Below are positions 1 through 12,333 of a stretch of 64,000 nucleotides of DNA, one piece after another. How positions within the stretch are numbered: the first letter of the stretch is position 1; each line of letters starts with the position of its first letter. The position numbers were made by a program, and so were the translations under genes. The notes beneath the pieces were generated by a model. The model saw only the letters and a list, made by a program, of their open reading frames with translations. It did no database searches and was not told where the DNA came from. Where the stretch lies: contig NC_089597.1 of the NCBI RefSeq assembly GCF_019320115.1, positions 122,289,485 to 122,353,484 on the forward strand, written 5' to 3'. This stretch comes from Miscanthus floridulus (lineage: Eukaryota > Streptophyta > Magnoliopsida > Poales > Poaceae).

Positions 1-506
1 TGCATGATCCTTTGTGTCATTTGTTTTGGTTTTCGACGGGTAAGTCTGGCTGAGTACATTTGAGTACTCAGGGTTTATCCCACCTTGTTGCAGGTGATGT
101 TCTCGACCTGTTGATGATGGTGGCTAACCACCGGTGGGCTCGGTGATTCTATACTTACTTCTCATCTATATGCTTTTGTCGGATGATGTCACTTATGCTA
201 GCACTATATTTGGAACTTATATTAATGTAATCATTTGAAAGCTATGTTGTTTTCACTAAGCGGTTTTGAAACCACAAACTTGTACTATTATTTGTTAACC
301 CCTTTGTAATATTATTTCCGCTGCAACCCGATGTATGTGATGTGTATTTGCTTAATCACGCGATCTTGGTTGTGAGGTTGATTTACCGAGGTCTTTCGGG
401 ACACTCGGCGGACTACCGGGTTTATATGAGTGAAAGTAAGGGTGTGTCAACGTGTTAGCGGGGACAACCATACTTGATCTTATATAAATTGGGCGGTTCT
501 GTCACA
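1..506 (+). repeat. 5' LTR (right end only) of a non-autonomous LTR element
   Basis: This stretch matches 8967-9472 base for base except for four transitions, so it is the end of the 5' LTR of the element whose 3' LTR ends at 9472. It ends in GTCACA and is followed directly by a primer-binding site. The rest of this LTR lies left of the window. Four differences in 506 bp (0.8%) point to a young insertion, about 0.3 million years if a grass LTR rate of 1.3e-8 per site per year is assumed. Confidence 0.93.
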
Positions 507-508
507 GC

Positions 509-520
509 TAGTATCAGAGC
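509..520 (+). other. Primer-binding site (initiator tRNA-Met type)
   Basis: TAGTATCAGAGC starts two bases after the LTR. It differs by one base from the TGGTATCAGAGC complement of plant initiator tRNA-Met, the usual primer of Tekay-type chromoviruses. Confidence 0.85.
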
Positions 521-3500
521 GAGATTAAGCATAATACTGTCAGGTACATAGTTTTAAAAGCTAAGTTTTGGTTTTACAAGGTCTATTTTAACTAAAACTT
601 TAGCTACAGGCAAATTTGTCAAAACTTATTTGCAAAACTATGCTAGCGACATCCTCCTTTATGCCCAGTTAAGGACTATTAGGTGGCTATCTAAGTACTA
701 ACTTTGGGGGATGTACTTTGTTGAAAATTTTACTTTCGTCGTCCATACGGCGTGCTATTGTATGGATGCTATTCGCTTGAATGGTACTGTATGGATCAAT
801 TGCCTCTACGCCCAAGGTAAGTGTGAGTTGTGAGAGTATGACCGTCCAACTGTCGGTCTAGTGGAGAGTTAGCTGTGGTTACTGAAATATTTACATGTTA
901 CACACATGTATATATGAAGGTACTTAATTATGGGTATATCTGTCGGGTAGCTACGGATACCAAAGTATATATATCTCGGGATGTATATATGGAAAGTATC
1001 TTAGTTTACTGCTCTCATTATGTGCTTAATTATCTCGTATGGGAATGGGCTGCAATGAATTTGCTTGCAGGTACGCTAACCACGAATGCGTAGATTGAAT
1101 ATAGCTGACGACTAGCTATATATCGAGAGAGTACGTGTTATGCCACCGACATAGAACGTGATTGCCACCTTAGGCTGGCAATTTCGTGAGGACGAATAGG
1201 ACGAGCATGCATCATGATTGTGCTTGTGCATAAATATGCCTCCCTTCCTTTGTTCTAAGTAACTTGTGATCGATGTATTACACTATCTTCCTTGTGTGGA
1301 GTTAAACAAGAATGCCTTGTTCCTTGTTGCTTGAATAGGAAGTGCTTGAGAAAAGTGCGTGCTTAGCCTTGCTAGAAATAATTGTGGTTACATGCTTAAC
1401 CTATAATGTCCTCTAGTTTAGCCAAGTGGTGGGTATGTATGCTTGTTATTTAATTAGTGCCATAGTTATCACCCTTTTGTCCTCGGTAAGCATACGAGTG
1501 TTGAAGAACGCTATACTAGAACCGCGTCCAAGTTTTGGTAATCTCATGGTGGTCGTCTCCAACTAAGTCCTCTCTTAAGAACCTAAGCCTATGCACGTGA
1601 TTGCTAGCCCTTGAACGTTGTGCTACGAAGACCTTTATCCATGCCTTTGCTTGACCTTCGACCCAAGCTTAGCTCCCTTCTTTGCTCGCATGTTTTGTGG
1701 TTGTCCCGCTCCTGTGTGGGAGGACCTTGCAAGAAATCCTTGATAGATCTCATTGCTCCTTCTACTGATGATCTGGTGCAACGCTAATTGCTATCTACCC
1801 TGCTTTGGAACCTTTTCCTCACAGATCCTGTCATTGCTTTAACAACTGAATCCTTAGTCAGTGCATTGGCTCTGTCCCTTGAATCTTGTTTATTTTTGTC
1901 TCCAAATCTCTCAAGTCTATGGACATTTATCAGTCTTGATCTCATGTTGCTGCTCGACAAGACCAAATCGCATGTTAATCTTGACCTGGTAATCACTTGG
2001 TGGACACAAGACGTATATGGAAATTCGGCAAGAAGTCCCCTGCTCAGTGGTCTTTGGCAATTAAGCTATGCTCTCTTGCGTCGTGTTTTGATCTTCGGAT
2101 CCCCTGTTTATTGACTCCTAACCTTATGACTACCTTTGTTTGCTGTCCCTCCTTTGCGTAGTGCTTGCTCCTATGCAACCCAATTTGTGCCATGTGAGAT
2201 TTCTTGTAGGTTATATGTTCAGTAATGGTGCCACGATTAGCGATCTATGGTGCCGCAACGAAACCGAGAGCCTCCTGTGGGTGCACACACAAGGCTGTGC
2301 TGCTCGGCACGCGCTGGTATTGAGGTTTCTAGTCATGATCCATTGCAGAACTACACCGATATGTTATTCTCACTTGAGCTCTTCCTTGGTTATCTCTCCT
2401 TATCATGTCAAGAGATATATATGTCGAACTAGATGCAATAGGACTCCCTTGTGAAGTCGTCCAACGGTTAACCTTTGAAGAATAGGTCACTAACATGAAC
2501 ATAAACAGACTGCAAGAGGGTAGACAAGTGACTCTACTCGACGTGACTGTCCCTGTAATGACGTCGATCATCTAGTGAGCAACTTATGTCATTTTCATTG
2601 GATCAGAAAGGTGCACCACACTTAAGGTTGAGCAAGTTATCAGTCAGATGATGAATGGACCGAGATATTATGTGCATGCGGATCGCACAGTCGAGATCAA
2701 CCATCGCTAGTGTGACCCTTTGCCTGCTGACTTCGATGGCGACCATCAGTTATGCGTCAAACACAACTATTGTTGGCAAGAGTGCAGATTTAGAACTTTT
2801 AGTGTTGAGAAACAACTGATCTGTTACCAGTAGGAAAGTTAGTCTTCAGTTAGGTAACGACTATTTGGTAACTATGAAGGCCAGATTTCACAGAACAATG
2901 TTGATCAAGGAAACAGCAAACCTGGCCTCGTAATGCAAGTGTTACTTCTTCTCCAAATGTGATATCAAGTCAATTCCATCTTGGACAATTACGTATATAG
3001 TACAAGACACTGTATCGGCTAGGTAGGAGCTAGCGAAAGCACGTCCCTAGTTTTAGTCAGCATCTTTGTGCCCCAAGGTGCCACTAACACATGTGTCCGG
3101 GTTCTATTGGACCAAGTGCCAGAGAATATTCAGAAATGGTTCCTTGTCAATGTAGAAATGCACTACATGTGGAATAATGTTTTGTGCCCTGCGAAAACAG
3201 CCCACAAGTCCAATGCTTGTGCATAGTCAAGTTGGTGTCTAAAACGATGGTTGAAGTATTACCAGAGAAGCATGTAAGGAAAACTCTAGCCTCCATCCTC
3301 AGCTAGAGAAAGACTGCTGCTGCTATGAGAAAGGTTAGAGAGTGCCAAACACACACCTCAACGTGTGGAGCGAAGAAAAGGGAGGACACGAAATCTGTCC
3401 AGATTTTGTGGCACTAAACCGGTTATCTTCAAGCCGGCGGTTAGTGACTCAAACGAAGTTGGATTGACCCCAAACTTGGTGATCTCATTCATTGCTTAGG

Positions 3501-4850
3501 ACCCTTCAATGTCTTAAGTTAGTTTGAGTATTGGTTGAGTAAAACATCGGATTAGAGAGATATCTTGTCGGCTTGGTTTGCTGCCATTTTCAAACACAGC
3601 AGTTTTGGTAGATGAATTGTTTGGATGGACAAACGGTGTCCGTTTGAGTTGAATTTTGGTGAGTAGTTAGAAGACCCATGGATCTACATGCCCACCAGAA
3701 TTTGTGCATATTGGAGCAGTAGTTTGTGAGATATGAATAGAAAACAAAAGGGTACAGAATCTGCAATTTCGCGGCGATTGCGATCATCCTTCACCTGAGA
3801 AAGTTGTGTTTACAATTGATGCCAAGATTGGCAACACGATCATTGTCTTGCCATTAGATAATCCTTTATATACCCTTGAGAAGACTAATTGCACCCCTAT
3901 GCGCCTTGCTTTTGCCCTCTTAGATCAGCAATGCGTAAGCAGTCAAAGTGTTCTAGAAGTCAAATTGTGCCCTTGCAATTCAAAAGTAATTGGAAAGGTG
4001 TCAAACCATGGATTTTTGGACTGTGGTTTTTGAGATATTGATTGGCCTTAGAATGGAAGCTTCGACGACAAATGTGGTAAGAAAGCTAGTTTTGCTACGA
4101 TGCAAGTCAACCCAACTTGCGGTGCAACTGCACCACGAAGGCAAATTGTGCTCAACCTGCTTGGTAGTGAACTAGTCCCTAGTTTTGTGATTACTTGCAA
4201 CTTGTTTTGTCCTCCAAGCCTCGCTAACATCCTTCTACATCAATGGTTCTCCAATGCTGACATGCCTTTGGTACCTTATATGTGTTTTTACCCAAGAGGT
4301 TGCATCAGATCCAACCTAGATCACTGTTGCAACTTGGATACGAAGGCTCCCTAAGGAATGATCATCGAGAACGTTGAGCCGACAGAGTCAGCTACTATGT
4401 TTACCACTCACTCAGCAGACTCAGACCATACAATATTGTTATCAGAGAAAGAGAACTGCACACATGGAACCATTACAACGAGTATCCTTCAGAAGATTAT
4501 CATCTAGTGCAAAGTCCATAAGGTCTGTGCTATATCCACTTGGGAAGTAGATGCCGCAAGTATTTAGTCTACGTTTGTATCGCTCTTCGTACATCAAGGA
4601 CGAAGTACGTAGGACATTGCTATCTTGGATTCCTCCCAAAATAACAATATTTCATGAAGGCCAAAGAAGGAAATTATTCAGACAACAGCTTACGACGAAG
4701 AGCAAGTATCAGAAACTGTCATGACCAAATTAGCCTCTCTGATGCTCCAAAGTTAAGTAGCCTAATGCTATCACTGATGTTGGAAACTGGATGACATGTT
4801 TCTCTTCCCTTAAAAGTCTTTCGCATCGAATCTCGGGACGCGATTCCTTT

Positions 4851-4863
4851 AAGGGGGGAGGGC
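4851..4863 (+). other. Polypurine tract
   Basis: AAGGGGGGAGGGC lies directly before the TGTAACACCCC start of the 3' LTR. The same tract, on the other strand, precedes the 3' LTR of the adjacent chromovirus at 12,334-12,346. Confidence 0.88.
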
Positions 4864-7800
4864 TGTAACACCCCAGGTGTTTGCCACTAGTTAAGCAATG
4901 GGTTTGAGCTAAAATATGGTATATTAAGTGATGATGAAGATGTCAAGGTCAAACCTATAGAAACGAGCCCCAACCTAAACTTGGATATTGCACCTGTGCT
5001 CGCCTATAGACCCCTTTTCAAGATATATGCTTGGGTGGTGTGATTGGAATATCTTCATATGTCTCACATCAATACCCATCTATATTGATCCATAGAAAAG
5101 TTTCGTGAAGTTTGGAATCAATAAGTCACATGAAATGACGAGTTATGTCCTTGCTTGAATAATTTTATAAAGCGAATGGAATTCTTGATCGTCAACCAAA
5201 TCTTGCAACCTTGCCCAAATGACTCTAGATGAACTCTACAACGAAAGTCATGAAAGGTTCATGTTGAGGAGAAGTCAAGAAAATGCCTCAATCGGTCAAT
5301 AACTCTAATTTAAGCTTTATAGTGACGATACTTTGACCTATGTTGACCAACCACTTACAGTGCTTGCATGGAGTTGCACCTTAAATAAAAGTTGAAGATT
5401 GGGTAGAGTAGAACAAACTTTGTTTTTGGACTAAGAGCTAGATCAGCTTGGAAGTAAGTCAAATCAAGGTCACAAGATCAAATTTGCTGCTGATTTCAGC
5501 ACTTAGAAAAAATTTCTAAGTCTGGAATCCATTGTCATCACTGTTGGCATTCCGCGTTCTCCAAATTTTGCTAAGCAACTTCAGTTGATCCAAATGTAAA
5601 AGTTGGAGCTTACATGATGGGGAAGAACATACAAGAAGATGGCACCAGTTGCATTTCATTTCGACCATCAATTTTGGATGTTTGCTTGTCGCTGTCAAAT
5701 CACTGACACTATCAAGTTTAGTACTAATTATCTGCTAATCCAACAGCCTAATGGCCGAGCACCCTTAATCAAGTTTGTAGAGCATCAGAAGATGAAGAAT
5801 TTTGCTTCAAGGCCCATAGCCCAGTTCGGAGCAGAGCTGGCCCAAAAACGGACCCCAAGTCGGGCACAGAGACGCACGCCACGTGTTCGTTGTTTTGTCT
5901 CCGTGGCAGCCATGCAACAGAGCGCGCACTCCATTGCCGCCGCGCGTCCCGCCTCCGCGCCACGCGCTGCCCTGCCCCTGCGCCTCCAAATGCGAACGCC
6001 CGAGCTGCCCGAGCACTCACTCGCCTCCCCACTCTCCTTCCCTCGCTCTCTGGTGCTGCGCGCGCTCCGGAACGCGGCCGCCATGGTTGCCGCCGCGAGC
6101 TCGAGTTTGGCCGCTGCCGTTCTCCCACCTCCGAGCGCTTCGCAGCCCAACAGCCACCGCCACTATCTTCTCCTTGCCTTGCTCCATCTCGCGTGCACGC
6201 TCGCCCAAGCCATCGGTCGCCGTATCGCCGTCGCCACCGGAGGACAGCAGCCGCCGCCGCTGCAGGCCGCCGGCGTGCGTGGCCAGGCCGCGTCGGGCCT
6301 CCTCGGAGCAAGCTGCGGCCACCTACGGGTGCGCGTGGACCCACCGGTGCTCCCCCGCCCCTCAGCCGCCGACGCCATGGCCTCCTCCGGCCGGAGCAGC
6401 GAGCTCCGACGGCCTCCCCTGCTCAAATCCCGTCAGGGACCTCCTACAAGAATTCGACAAACTTCAGGGTTCTAACTGCGAAGTCAGTGACTCATGTGAA
6501 TAGTGCGTAAGGACTGGTTTGTAATTATTTTGCAGGAACTTTGGAAATTCATAGTAAATCGTAGAAAATTCGTAAAATAGTAAATGAGGACTTTTTGGAA
6601 TCCTTGTGAAATTGTCTATGCAGTGGATCTATAATATGGCATGTTTTAGTTTAAATATTTTGCGGTAAAAATAGATTTGTGCAGTAAGGTTGTAATGCTA
6701 GTTGAATTTGTTATTTTTCATAACTGTAGATCTAGGGCTCCAAATGAAGTGAAATTTTTGTGGCATGCTACTCATATGATAGTTGATGCGTGATAAAAAT
6801 TTCATGAGTATTGGATGAAGTATGGGTGAGTTATTGGTTTATCTTGCTCTCACATGAATTCTTGCTTTAGCAACTTGTCTTTTTTGTAGAGGTTGCTATA
6901 CATATCCAAATGGAGTTAAATTTATACAGTAGACTATTAAGAGGATATGTGAGCCACTGTAATTTTTGTAGAAGTTATTGTGCACTTTTGGTATATGTTC
7001 ATTAAGTCACCTTATTATCTAAAATAAATTAAGAAATGCATTAAAAGAATTTATTTGGTCATGGACACTAGGTTTTCTGGTGTTCTTTAGTCATGTGTGA
7101 CATGTTGGTAAAGTTGGTTTTGCCTAATTATGTATTTGCAACATAAGTTAATAATTATTTTCTTGCCGATGTGGTTTATGGATAGATCTGGGAACTTAGC
7201 AAAGTTCTTCATGATAATGTGCTTTGTTGTGAAACTTGTTTATACAAAAGTTGTAGATAATTCATGTATCTAGCTTCTATTAAAAATTGGTGTCATTTGG
7301 CCAAGTAGTTTAAGAGTTATAGCTGTTTAAAGTTGGGTTTCAGAAATGGCTGTTTTCTGTCAATTGTAGACCAGTTTCTGTAAATGAATATATTTGACTT
7401 AGTTAACTTGAGAATCATGCTGAGATGATTAAAGATGAAATGTAGATAATTTCCTAAGCTTTCCAGAATGTCTTGTTTCATATCATTTGGATTTATAAAA
7501 CTCCAGATATGATTGATTTATGAAGCTGCTGTTTGCAAGTCCAGAAATTGGCATATTCCGGTTATAGTTGTTGCTTCACCTTGACTTGCTTTGCATGTTG
7601 CTAAGTGTGGTTCACGTCCTTGGTAATTAAGTTAAATACACCTGAGATCTTGTGAGACTTATGTGCCATGTATAATATTCTTTGTTATCTTAGCATGATA
7701 GATTGTGTGATGTTAAGTTAAGCATCGCAAAGTACTTAAGTGTGTTTAGTGTAAACGATGCTTGTCTTGCTTGCTATTTGTGATGCGTCTCATGGTACTA

Positions 7801-9472
7801 TTCTTCATATTCATGCACTTGCATCTTGCATCTCATCTAGGTACGCTAGATGAACCACGTGAAGGACGTGATGTTGGAGCCGAATCCGAAGACGATGTAT
7901 GGAGTATCTGTCCCGAAGATGGAAGGACTAAGCGAGTGCTAGGATCTGAGATGTCACCAGGATGGTGCAAGCTAACTGAACTGACTTGTGTCGGATCCCA
8001 GGCAAGCCCCGGAGCATTATAAGTCTCCTAATTTATAAAAGCAATTCTTTCTATATATGAGTTATATATTGTTGCATTAAGTTGTAGGAGTTGATTGAAA
8101 CCGTTGATGCATTTATTACTATCCTTGCCTACCTTATTACCTTTTTACCCTGTTAGGTCAGGATCGAATAACTGCTTAGCCTTGCTTAGACCGGTAGCGA
8201 TCGGTGATATCCGGTCACCTACATTATAGGTGGTTACTGGAAGAATTTAGCTATGGAAAGAATGATATCCTGGAATTAACCATGTGTGATGGATAATTGG
8301 AGACCGGACGGAAAAGTTGGAGGCAACCAGACAGGGTTCTGGGGTGCTGTTAGTTTCCGTCTGTGTCGATTAAGGACCGTTCGTTGTTGGGCCTCGAGTC
8401 ATGTTGAACGCATGCCTTACATTTAGCTAGCCGGATAAAGTACCTTCCGACCGCGAAGCTGGGAGATTTTTCGGGCCGAGTAGATTGCCCGCAACGCACT
8501 GTGCCGGAGCAGGTGTGGTAGGACACGGGGGCGAGATGATAAGACCAAAGTGCAGTCGGTCGGCCCCCGGGTACATGTGGTTCCTGGCAAACTCGAGATT
8601 CCTGGAAAGTTGACTCGGTGATCAATATCTCACTTTAGCGGGTGAGTGAGGTTTGTGTAAGGAATAAATCACCAGCTGGTTAGGAATCGATTCGAATCGC
8701 CATCGCTCCTGGATAGTGAGCACTTGACTCGAGTTACTTCATCGTAGTAATTATTATGGAACAATGATGGTTATCTGGATGGTATGGGATATGCTAAATC
8801 TAAATTGGTAACTGGATGTTATTGGTTAATCAAGTGATTGCTATAGTACAGGTGCTTACCTAGATGGATAGGTCATAATAAAGATGATGCGAAGTACTTA
8901 AATTGGTTTCTTCATGATAGCTTATGCTTTTCGCAAATAAGTCAGCTAGCCCACTAAAGAAAGCCTTGCATGATCCTTTGTGTCATTTGTTTTGGTTTTC
9001 GACGGGTAAGTCTAGCTGAGTACATTCGAGTACTCAGGGTTTATCCCACCTTGTTGCAGGTGATGTTCTCGACCTGTTGATGATGGTGGCTAACCACCGG
9101 TGGGCTCGGTGATTCTATACTTACTTCTCATCTATATGCTTTTGTCGGATGATGTCACTTATGCTAGCACTATATTTGGAACTTATATTAATGTAATCAT
9201 TTGAAAGCTATGTTGTTTTCACTAAGCGGTTTTGAAACCACAAACTTGTACTATTATTTGTTAACCCCTTTGTAATATTATTTCCGCTGCAACCCGATGT
9301 ATGTGATGTGTATTTGCTTAATCACGCGATCTTGGTTGTGAGGTTGATTTACCGAGGTCTTTCGGGACACTCGGCGGACTACCGGGTTTATATGAGTGAA
9401 AGTAAGGGTGTGTCAACGTGTTAGCGGGGACAACCGTACTTGATCTTGTATAAATTGGGCGGTTCTGTCACA
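4864..9472 (+). repeat. 3' LTR (4.6 kb) of the LARD-like element
   Basis: The LTR begins TGTAAC and ends GTCACA (imperfect inverted ends) and is 4609 bp long. It is AT-rich apart from a GC-rich, CpG-rich block at about 5790-6470. Its last ~1.2 kb matches, in inverted orientation and more diverged, the end part of the chromovirus LTR (19,000-20,150), so the two are related families. Open frames in the GC block run on several strands and frames at once, as expected from base composition; none is called as a gene. Confidence 0.9.
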
Positions 9473-12333
9473 TTTTCCAGCCAGCTAAATGTAAGGCATG
9501 CGTTCAACATGACTCGAGGCCCAACAACGGTCGGTCCTTAATCGACACAGACGGAAAGCACTACAGTCCAAAACTCTACAAGTCTCCGTCTGGTCTCAAC
9601 TTCATTTAACACTTAGTTATACCATGACTTCATAGTCATCCAAGCAGATCCAGGTAACCACCTATAGCTCGCAGGTGACAAGAAATCACCCGACTTCTAC
9701 CGGTCTAAGCTAGCTAAGCATTGACTTGACTGTGGATACCTGGGTAACAAGGATATAGTATAACAAAGGTAGACAAGGTATAATGCAGCAACGGTTTCAA
9801 ACAACTCCTGAACGTAATGCATCAATTAAAGTAAAGCATTTAATTAAATAATTGCAAACCAGGAGAAAAATGCTCCGGGGCTTGCCTCTCTCGAAGGAGC
9901 TCAGACGGTGATCGAGGCACTCCGGAAGTTCCTCAACGTCCTCCTTGTCGGCTTCTGGCACTTCCTGCGGCTGCACCTCGAACTACTCCTCGGGCTCCTC
10001 GGGTATGACGACCGGGTTCTCGGTTTGTGATCCTGTATGATGCAATGCACGTAAGTGCTTATGCAAACGGTGCATCGAAGGAGATGAATGCAATGGATAT
10101 ATTTAAATGCAAGGTAGTCAACATCATCTAAGAAAATATACTACAAGCACATGTCATCTACTGCATTCTCTTCTACTACTAATATGTTTAAGTCAACACA
10201 CCTTATCAAATGCTTCAAAGATACACTAAAGCTATTATTATTAACTAACCTTGTATTAAAGAGGATTATTTTATTTCCTTTTTAATTAGGGCTACAACAG
10301 CAATCTATATTTCTGGTGCTTATAAAAATCTGAGAAAATTACAGTAGCATGGTACTACTCTAATTAGACTACCATCAGATTTTCATGGTGTTTGAATGAG
10401 TAGATTAGCCTACACAAAAATAACAAGCTATGACATGATTTTGTACATGAAAATACTTTGTACTGTGAAAAGTGTCAAACAACAGAATTAATATTTTTCC
10501 TAGGTTCTTCATAGCATACAATGACTGTACAAAAATTATCACATGCATGTTTTATACAAAGTTTGCTCTCTAGCAAAAATAACAAAAATCAGCCATTAAA
10601 GGTACTTGAACTACACCTCCAAAGTTTTCCACAGCACATGCATGAAACATATTTTTCCTAGGAAGTACATGACATAAGAAGATTAACAAACTTGAAATCA
10701 TATTTTTCTACAGACTATAGATTTTTCTACATATTTTTCAAGTTATCAGCAATATCCATGATTAAATAAAATCCTACAGAAAAGTATCCCAAAAATGACA
10801 TGCAATAATTTTCCCAAGTAGATCTGGTGATAAGGAACCTAGCAAAATTTGTTTCAACAAATTTGGAGCAAATTTGAGTACCCAAACATTTTTCAAACCA
10901 TTTCTATTTTCGAATAATAAAGAGAAATTGAAAACGAATTATTTCTACTCCTACTGGGCCGGCCCATGGAAACGAACTGGCCCACGGCCACAACCGGCCT
11001 GCTCAGTCCGAACGAAGGGGCAAGCGGCGGCTTGGTAGGGGCTTTGGCCCACGGTCGCTTTGGCCCAGCTCGGCCGAAGCGAAGGGCCACGCCGGCGCCG
11101 AGGCTTCGCGGCGGCGCGGCTCGGCCAGCGGCCGGCGGCCATTGTCGGCCGGGTCAGGACAAGCGAGCGAGCGCAGGAGGTTCGTGAGGCGCAGGCGAAT
11201 GCGAGCAGACAGCTAAGCAGGGTGGAGAAGGTGAGGAAGAGGGAGTTCCACGGCGGCCGAGCACGGCGGCGCCATGGCCGTCGGTGGCGAGGCTCGGGGA
11301 GGCTCAACCTGTGCTCAGAGGCGGCGCAAGCGCGAGCGCGACTTGAAGGAGGGTGAGGCGGAGTTGCAGGCGGGAGGAATCAGGGAATGGCGCGGTGGTG
11401 CGGGAACTCGACGCCGGCGGAGCGCGTCGGCGAGCTCGGCAGCACGGGCGCGCGCTGCTGCTGTTGCTGCGCCTGAGAGAGCGAGAGTGCAAAATGAGGT
11501 GCGCAGCGAGGGCAGCAGATGTAGGCGGGCGCGTGGGAGCGGCCACAGGCCGTGGCTGCCGCGTGGCATGCGTCGCCAGCACAAGGCGGCCACGCGGCGG
11601 GCGTCGCCTGACGTGGTCGGGAGCGTGGCGCGGCGAACGGCGCGGCGCGCAGGAGAAGGGGCCAGCGCGCGGAGGTAGGCCGGGCTGGCACGGCACGGGG
11701 CTGGGCTGGGCCAAGGCGAGGCGCGCGGCGCTACGGAAGGCTCGCTGGGCCGGCTTTGGCAGGCGGGCCAGAAGCGAGGCGGCGGCCCGCGAAGGAGGAA
11801 AAAATCCTTTTCCAAATAAAATTTTCAAGGAATTTTTAAATGCCATCTTTCAAATATTATTTTGAGTAAGAAAATGACCTCTTTTGAAAATGTACCAAAA
11901 ATGAAAGTTGTTTAGAATTTAATTCTCAACAACTTTGCTTTTATGACCAAAGCCAAATTCTTTCTAGATTTTGAATTATAACATCAAAGTCCACGTTTAG
12001 CTCAAAACCCTAATTTTTGGAATTTATTTTTGAAGCCAAATTTTGAATTAATTTGAATACAAACATTGCTCCAAAAATTGAACTAAACATTGCTAGAGGA
12101 TTTACAATAGTAGCCAAACATGTTTTACTAACCTAGCAAGAAAAAAAAATCAGGGCAAAACAATTCTTAAACAGGTGTATGCAACATTCAGGTTTCACCC
12201 ATGTTTCATATGTTTCAAAGCAATGTTTCAATTGTTATTCACATGATTAGGCATGTATGATTTGGATGCTTGATGATGCATGATATGCGTGATTTGCAGT
12301 GCCTAAATGTAGGCATAACACTGGGGTGTTACA
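9473..12333 (-). repeat. 3' LTR of the Tekay chromovirus, truncated by the LARD-like insertion
   Basis: On the minus strand this LTR starts TGTAACACCCC at 12,333 and runs left. It matches 20,056-22,916 of the 5' LTR with roughly 2-3% difference by eye. The last ~1.06 kb (equivalent of 18,996-20,055) is missing because the LARD-like element is inserted there; the remainder is expected left of the window. A GC-rich block occupies about 10,960-11,790. Confidence 0.9.

Larger units (their letters stand above)
507..4863 (+). mobile_element. Non-coding internal region of a LARD-like retroelement
   Basis: About 4.36 kb lies between primer-binding site and polypurine tract. No gag, protease, RT, RNase H or integrase motif is visible in any frame; the longest open stretch is about 110 codons. 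The first ~780 bp (507-1290) align by eye with the leader of the autonomous chromovirus on the opposite strand (18,995 down to about 18,210). Shared landmarks include TATGCCCAGTTAAGGACT, GTATGGATCAATTGCCTC and a GCAGGTAC splice-donor-like site. The remainder has no counterpart there. Long LTRs around a non-coding core fit the LARD class (large retrotransposon derivatives), which depend on proteins from a partner element. The partnership with the neighbouring family is inferred. Confidence 0.8.

Noticed and set aside
5639..6510. Long overlapping open frames on both strands in the LTR (up to 278 codons)
   Set aside because: They come from a GC-rich block, overlap one another in several frames and show no domain; the same happens in the other LTRs.
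10951..11865. Open frames up to 180 codons in the chromovirus 3' LTR, repeated at 21,437-22,448
   Set aside because: GC-driven shadows inside an LTR, with Arg/Ala/Pro-rich composition and no conserved frame between the two LTR copies.
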